In this document: piece by piece, positions 59,990 to 64,000 of the stretch
Layout of the letters: every line of letters starts with the position of its first letter
How positions within the stretch are numbered: position 1 is the first letter of the stretch
Assembly: GCA_023653785.1 (NCBI GenBank)
Contig: JAMKCH010002860.1
Coordinates: 62,001-126,000, forward strand
DNA from: Ophioderma brevispina
Taxonomy: Eukaryota > Echinodermata > Ophiuroidea > Amphilepidida > Ophiodermatidae
Direction of reading: 5' to 3'
Length of the DNA: 64,000 nt
The notes under the pieces: generated by a model
The model's input: the letters and a program-made list of their open reading frames with translations, nothing else
Database searches by the model: none
What the model was told of the DNA's origin: nothing
Translations under genes and position numbers: made by a program

Positions 59990-60129
59990 TTTACATGGGG
60001 GTATGCCGCTCAATTTGTTTGAGTGGGATCCCCACCCTTCCGGCTGGCGTCATAGAGAAAGAACGATGCTTGTAGCCAGGAGTGCCCCCTGCCTGTCCTA
60101 CTGTGTGACTGGCGGGGATTCACTGGGAC

Positions 60130-62345
60130 TTGATCGAGGGCGAGCGGGAGTTCTCTTGTGGAATTCCCTCAGGCAGGCCAACACGGCGCGGCGCTCTGTC
60201 AGAGAAGGCGGGCTTTGTGGTGGCTCCCCCCGAAGCCACTGCGTGGCTTCGGCCCCCGTGGTGGCCGCATCCAACACACGCGGCGGTTTTGGCTGCCAGC
60301 GCTCCTGCTGGGGATCGCCCTCCGGGGCTTGAACCCGCTGCGGGAGCGCATGTGGAGCTGCCTCAGTCCAGCCGTATGGGGATAATAGGTGGCCTTCAGG
60401 CCTGGCGCGCCTCGCCTTCGGGGCTTTTAACTCACCGCTGGGGCTGGTTCTTCCCTTCCGGTGGAGGCGCGGCCTCAGAGCCGCCTAGGTCCTCTCGGTA
60501 ACCAGGTGTAGCTTCGGGCTCGGTTGAGCTTCCCCCTTCGGGGCGGGAGTTTCGCCAGGCTGAGGTTGGGGCTCTTCCTTCGGGGATGATGCCTCCTCCC
60601 GGTGCAGCACGCACCTTGCTATGCTTGTAGGCAGTGCTCGCGCCTGCCTCCGGGGCTGGTGTGGGCGTGAGCACTTGTCCCGGCGTCGGTCATCCGCGGC
60701 TCCCTTGCGGTGAGCTGCGGTGGTCCCTACCCTGTCTGGGTTCGGGGCTTTCCCCTGCGGGTTGGCACTTGCTCCTCTGCTCGGGATGGGCCTCAGGGTC
60801 AGGCGCAGGCGGTGGCGTTCGCGCCCATGCCTGCGGGTTGGGTACCGGGACTGACTATCGGTGCGGTACCCTCTTGTCACCTCCGCGCGCGGCCGTTGTC
60901 ACCCAGGCTTGCGGGGCGCCTACTGCCGTGACTTTGACCCTGCCTCTGGTAGGGACCCCGTCCACTGGGATGGGGGCTCAACCTGCGGGCGTGGGTCCGG
61001 GGGAGATGGCTTCGGGTGCCACGGTGCCTCAGCCTTCGCTTGCCTGGTCCCCCTTGGGTGCCAACACTTGGTTGGCAACAGGGGGGGGGGAAGGCATGAT
61101 CCGGTGGGGGGCCTGGCTTGTATCCGGGGTCCAATCTAAGGCAGCTGCCGCGTACGGGCAGCAGCCTGCTCAGGGTTGGATTCGGGTGCGGGCCCTGGTC
61201 TTACGGGGGTTCAGCCTCGCCTCCACCAGCTTTGGGTACCCGCACAACCCCTTGTCCGCTAGGGTGTTGCACCCCAGGCGTATCCCCCGCAATGCCTTTC
61301 GGCATGGCCGGAGCCTATGGTTTTTCCATGGGCTGGCTACGAGGGAGTGGCGGCAGGGTACCCCCCGGGCTTGGTTCCCCGCACCCGTCGACACAACCCC
61401 ACGCCTGCGGTGACGCAGGGTCAGCAGCCTGCCATGCCGCAGGCGCAGTTTTGTCGCGGCCAGCACCCTGTCCTCCTCCAGTTCCCCGCCCTTGGTGCCT
61501 GCTTCCGTTTGCCGGTACTAGGTCAGGCACCGAGGACTCGGATCTGTCGTCCGCCTCTGGCGATGATGGGTCCTAGGAGTCGGGTTTCGGGTGCGGGCGG
61601 CAAAATACATCCCCATGGAAGAGCTGGGAAGCAGGGTCTCGGTGCTTCGCTGGTCGGATTCCAAGGCGGATGGTTTTGCTTAGTTTGAGCCCTCGTCAGG
61701 TGTATGAGGTTCTTTCGGAGGTCTTTATGCCTTCGATCCTCATGCGCGGAGCAAACGGTAGTGCCTGACAGCGAGCCACCTTCTTTCGGGTGCCCTTTGC
61801 GGCCGATACCAGTCTGCTCAGGTGGCCGATGGCTCGCCTAGACCCTTTCGGGATAAGGTGGACCATACCGTCGAGCCCGGAACGGCCTGGTCTAGGCAGT
61901 GAGCGAAGGGTGGCCGTTGCCCTCCAGTTTTTCCTGTCGGAGACTCGAGAAACTCTCGTCGTGCCAGACCTCGAACGGTAGGTCCGCGAGCGTCTCCTTC
62001 GGGGGCGGTCCAGCCGTTCTGCCTTCTCGTGGTTCTGGTAGGGTGGCTGGCCGACATCGATGGGCGACTTCGGTCACTCATACGATGCTCGGTTTTTCAG
62101 CTGAACCTCCTCAACCATCTGGGACTGCAGCGGCTGGGCCGGGATTCCCCCGAGTTCGCTCGGGTGTCTCTCTCTCTCGCCGCGGGTTTGGCATCAACGG
62201 TCACTGGATGTTAGCCATTGCTCTCTCGCGTCGCGCCACCTTGGTGCTTGCGGCGTAGAAATGTCTGGCTCATCTGGCGGCTGCCTCTCCGCAGCTGGCC
62301 GACAACAGCCTCAACAGGGTTTCCCTGCCGGGGTCTTCTTTGTTC
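60130..62345 (+). pseudogene. gag-like region of DIRS element
   Basis: A Pro/Gly/Gln-rich stretch (for example PTPAVTQGQQPAMPQAQF near 61400) is followed by an acidic segment TEDSDLSSASGDDGS (about 61530). Near the end lies a piece reading RRRNVWL, then AHLAAASPQLADNSLNR and SLPGSSLFV (about 62240-62345). That piece resembles the RR-x-x-WL ... LPF-x-G-x-LFG end reported for DIRS-type Gag proteins. Frames of up to 259 codons exist, but the likely product switches frame repeatedly. Identification rests mostly on position before the recombinase. Confidence 0.45.
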
Positions 62346-62544
62346 GTGTCGGAGTTGTAGTCTGCCATTGGCAGATTGCGACTCTGATTACGAACGAGAA
62401 AGTACCCGTGGTTTCCGTCCCTGGTGAACCTAATCTTCAGGGATCCGCGGAACGCTCCGCGGACTCACATGTCCTGTGTGAGAATCCTGCGGATGTCCAG
62501 ACGAATCGGTGACTCTTGTTCACTGACGCTTGCCCGCTGTAGGA

Positions 62545-63543
62545 AGCGTTTCAATACTCATGGCCTTTCTCCGTGACGCTGCCGACCTTGCGGCCAGAGT
62601 GTGGTCGAAGATCCACCCACGGTCACTTAATTTTGGAACGGTGGCGGTTCCTTCGCTAAGTGGTGCCGACGAAAAAAAATTTGTCCCGGCCACTTCCTCT
62701 GTTTCGTCAGATCGCAGACCTCCTGAGTTCTTTATTCATAGTGGCCTAGAGCACGAACCAATCAAGAATTACAGTCGGCGATTCCAATCTATCTATCTAC
62801 CACCGAGGTACAGAGCCTGGTGCTGTACCGAAAGTTGATGTGTCTCTGAATCGCCCTTACTTGGCAGTTCACACCAGACCCGCCTTCGAGGCCTGGTTAT
62901 TCCTGTGTGGGACTTGCCAACCCCCTACGGATTTTGACAGGTGTATCCGTAGAGCCGATGGTTCCGCAGCCTGGCCGCCGTCACGTCCAAAACTATTTCC
63001 CTCCTGGCGATGGCGTCTGGCCGTCGCGCCTCTGAGTTACAAGCACTATCGCTGGAAAAGAAAGATTTATGTATTGGCCGTTATCGTGTTTGCCACTCTC
63101 CCTTTTCCGTCCCCGGGTTTTTCCTTCAAAAATGAACAGACCTGGCTTCAGGGTCCCCGCCATTGTTCTTACCCGACAACCCAATGCATTAGGTTCTTCC
63201 GTAGGGGAGGACCGTCTGTGGTGTGCGGTAAGAGCTCTAAATTTACCCATCTCCCGTACGCAGGCCCTTCGTTAGTGTTAGAGCACTGTTTGGATCACAC
63301 GACCCCGCATACGGCTGCCCCCTCGAAAGAGACTCTGCACGTTGGGTCTGCGAGGTTATCAACCAGGCCAGGGGTGACGCCGGCGAATATGCTACGGCTC
63401 ATTCCACCAGAGCTGTAGCAAGTTCTGCTGCCTTTCCCCCACAAAAAAATCGGCCGCCGCCTTGATCAAATCATTATTACTGTTGGCTGGCGCTCATCAA
63501 ACTCTTTCATTACTACGTAATGAAGGATATGATCGTCCCCTAG
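62545..63543 (+). pseudogene. DIRS-type tyrosine recombinase, frameshifted
   Basis: Tyrosine recombinases cut and rejoin DNA through a 3' phosphotyrosine; DIRS elements use one for integration. Blocks in order: an N-terminal HGLSP and SFAKWCRR region (62560-62670); GLEHEPIKNY plus a decayed RSAIS box (about 62747); PVWDLPTPYGF (about 62905); and LLAMASGRRASELQALS from 63001, carrying the first catalytic Arg. WCAVRALNLPISRTQALR follows from 63219, then HSTRAVASS from 63400 (the H-x-x-R box), GWRSSNSF near 63485, and FHYYVMKDMIVP to a TAG at 63541-63543. The catalytic Tyr is probably one of the two TAC codons at 63511-63516. At least four frame changes are required. Confidence 0.75.
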
Positions 63544-64000
63544 GCCGCGGTTTTCCTCGTGCCGTCCTCGAACGGTGTGCGCATGATTAGTTTAGGTATC
63601 TCGAGTTCCGCTGGACTTTAACCGGGAATTAACTATAGGTGGACGTGGAGCGAAATTGTGGGGCTACGTTGTTCAGGCTTTAGTAGCTTTTCGCACTCTG
63701 TTGTCCAAGGTAGGGCTTACCCGCGGCCGCTCTTGAGGGTAGCCCTTCAGGGTTCTTCGTTCTACGCTTGGGTTTTTCTATCTAATCGTGTTATTCTCTC
63801 TTTTCCGCGGGCGACCACTTCCTCCGGCCTATGTCCGGTGCTAGTCTGGGGAAAAAAGGGGTTTTCAATGTCGATGCAATTTGTTATTATCGACCTTGGA
63901 ACCCTAAGGGATTTCAATATAGGGAGGTTTTGTTTCGAACAGTATTGGGTTTTTCTTACCTCCCGTTATTTGGAACCTCTCCTTTTTCCAATAGTCGATC
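63544..64000 (+). other. 3' non-coding part of the retroelement and flank
   Basis: AGGGCTTACCC (63712-63722) can pair with GGGTAGCCCT (63737-63746), a stem of ten pairs with one bulge around CGCGGCCGC. No second terminal repeat could be matched, and the 3' boundary is not resolved before the window ends. Confidence 0.4.

Larger units (their letters stand above)
59990..63760 (+). mobile_element. degraded DIRS-like tyrosine-recombinase retroelement
   Basis: From about 60000 the sequence becomes strongly GC-rich. It ends with a clear tyrosine recombinase (62545-63543), preceded by a gag-like region. DIRS elements normally encode Gag, RT-RNase H and a tyrosine recombinase in place of a DDE integrase. 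Here at most about 200 bp (62345-62545) separates the gag-like end from the recombinase, so most of the RT is absent. The 5' boundary is set by composition only. Frequent frame changes show it is inactive. Confidence 0.7.

Noticed and set aside
60634..61413. 259-codon frame, the longest in the window
   Set aside because: High GC lowers stop frequency in every frame here. Gly/Pro/Ala-rich composition, overlapping long frames on both strands and its place before a DIRS recombinase favour a gag-like or non-coding part of the retroelement over an independent gene.
1..64000. tRNA, rRNA or bacterial-type operons
   Set aside because: No cloverleaf with a GGTTCGANNCC-type box in the right setting, no rRNA core sequence and no co-directional dense coding were seen on either strand.

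Overview
This looks like AT-rich genomic DNA from a metazoan, most likely a marine invertebrate. The evidence is one intron-containing tetraspanin-like gene, a dense load of eukaryotic transposable elements (several non-LTR retrotransposon clades, a DIRS-type tyrosine-recombinase retroelement, and many short inverted-repeat elements with TA or TTAA target sites), long homopolymer tracts, and no bacterial gene organisation. The species cannot be fixed from the sequence. Most open frames here are chance frames in non-coding or repeat DNA.

Layout. 0-18 kb is intergenic or intronic DNA with a long hairpin element (360-1288), a small MITE (1901-2099), a CTGCA-rich foldback (4837-5179), a 27-bp VNTR (5467-5682), a poly-G-ended repeat (8605-9365), a LINE 3' fragment (10890-11120), a MITE with a 5-bp target duplication (11254-11805), a nested pair of MITEs (11968-12600) and two copies of a TTAA-flanked element. 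20.2-30.4 kb holds a candidate tetraspanin gene on the + strand: a first exon at 20227, large-loop exons at 25819 and 26536 carrying the CCG motif, and possibly a tail exon at 30037. LINE remnants sit in its introns (21.4-22.8 and 27.2-28.1 kb). 28.9-33.6 kb holds a GTTTCTTCC-rich foldback, a long imperfect inverted repeat and an ACGCGT-rich foldback.

36-45 kb is a maze of local direct duplications rich in G/C homopolymers. Part of it (41.0-44.7 kb) lies between two oppositely oriented arrays of a TTCGTCTAAT-type minisatellite. 47.5-50.0 kb holds two copies of a ~1-kb TA-flanked element whose terminal repeats contain a hairpin. The stem sequence of that hairpin differs between copies while its pairing is kept. 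51-59 kb carries a LINE fragment and several more inverted-repeat elements. From about 60 kb base composition jumps to strongly GC-rich, where a degraded DIRS-like retroelement lies: gag-like region, little or no reverse transcriptase, and a tyrosine recombinase ending at 63543.

No gene cluster or pathway is visible. Small frameshifts in recognisable coding pieces, and duplications beside long homopolymers, mean that assembly or read error is a live alternative to real mutation in several places.
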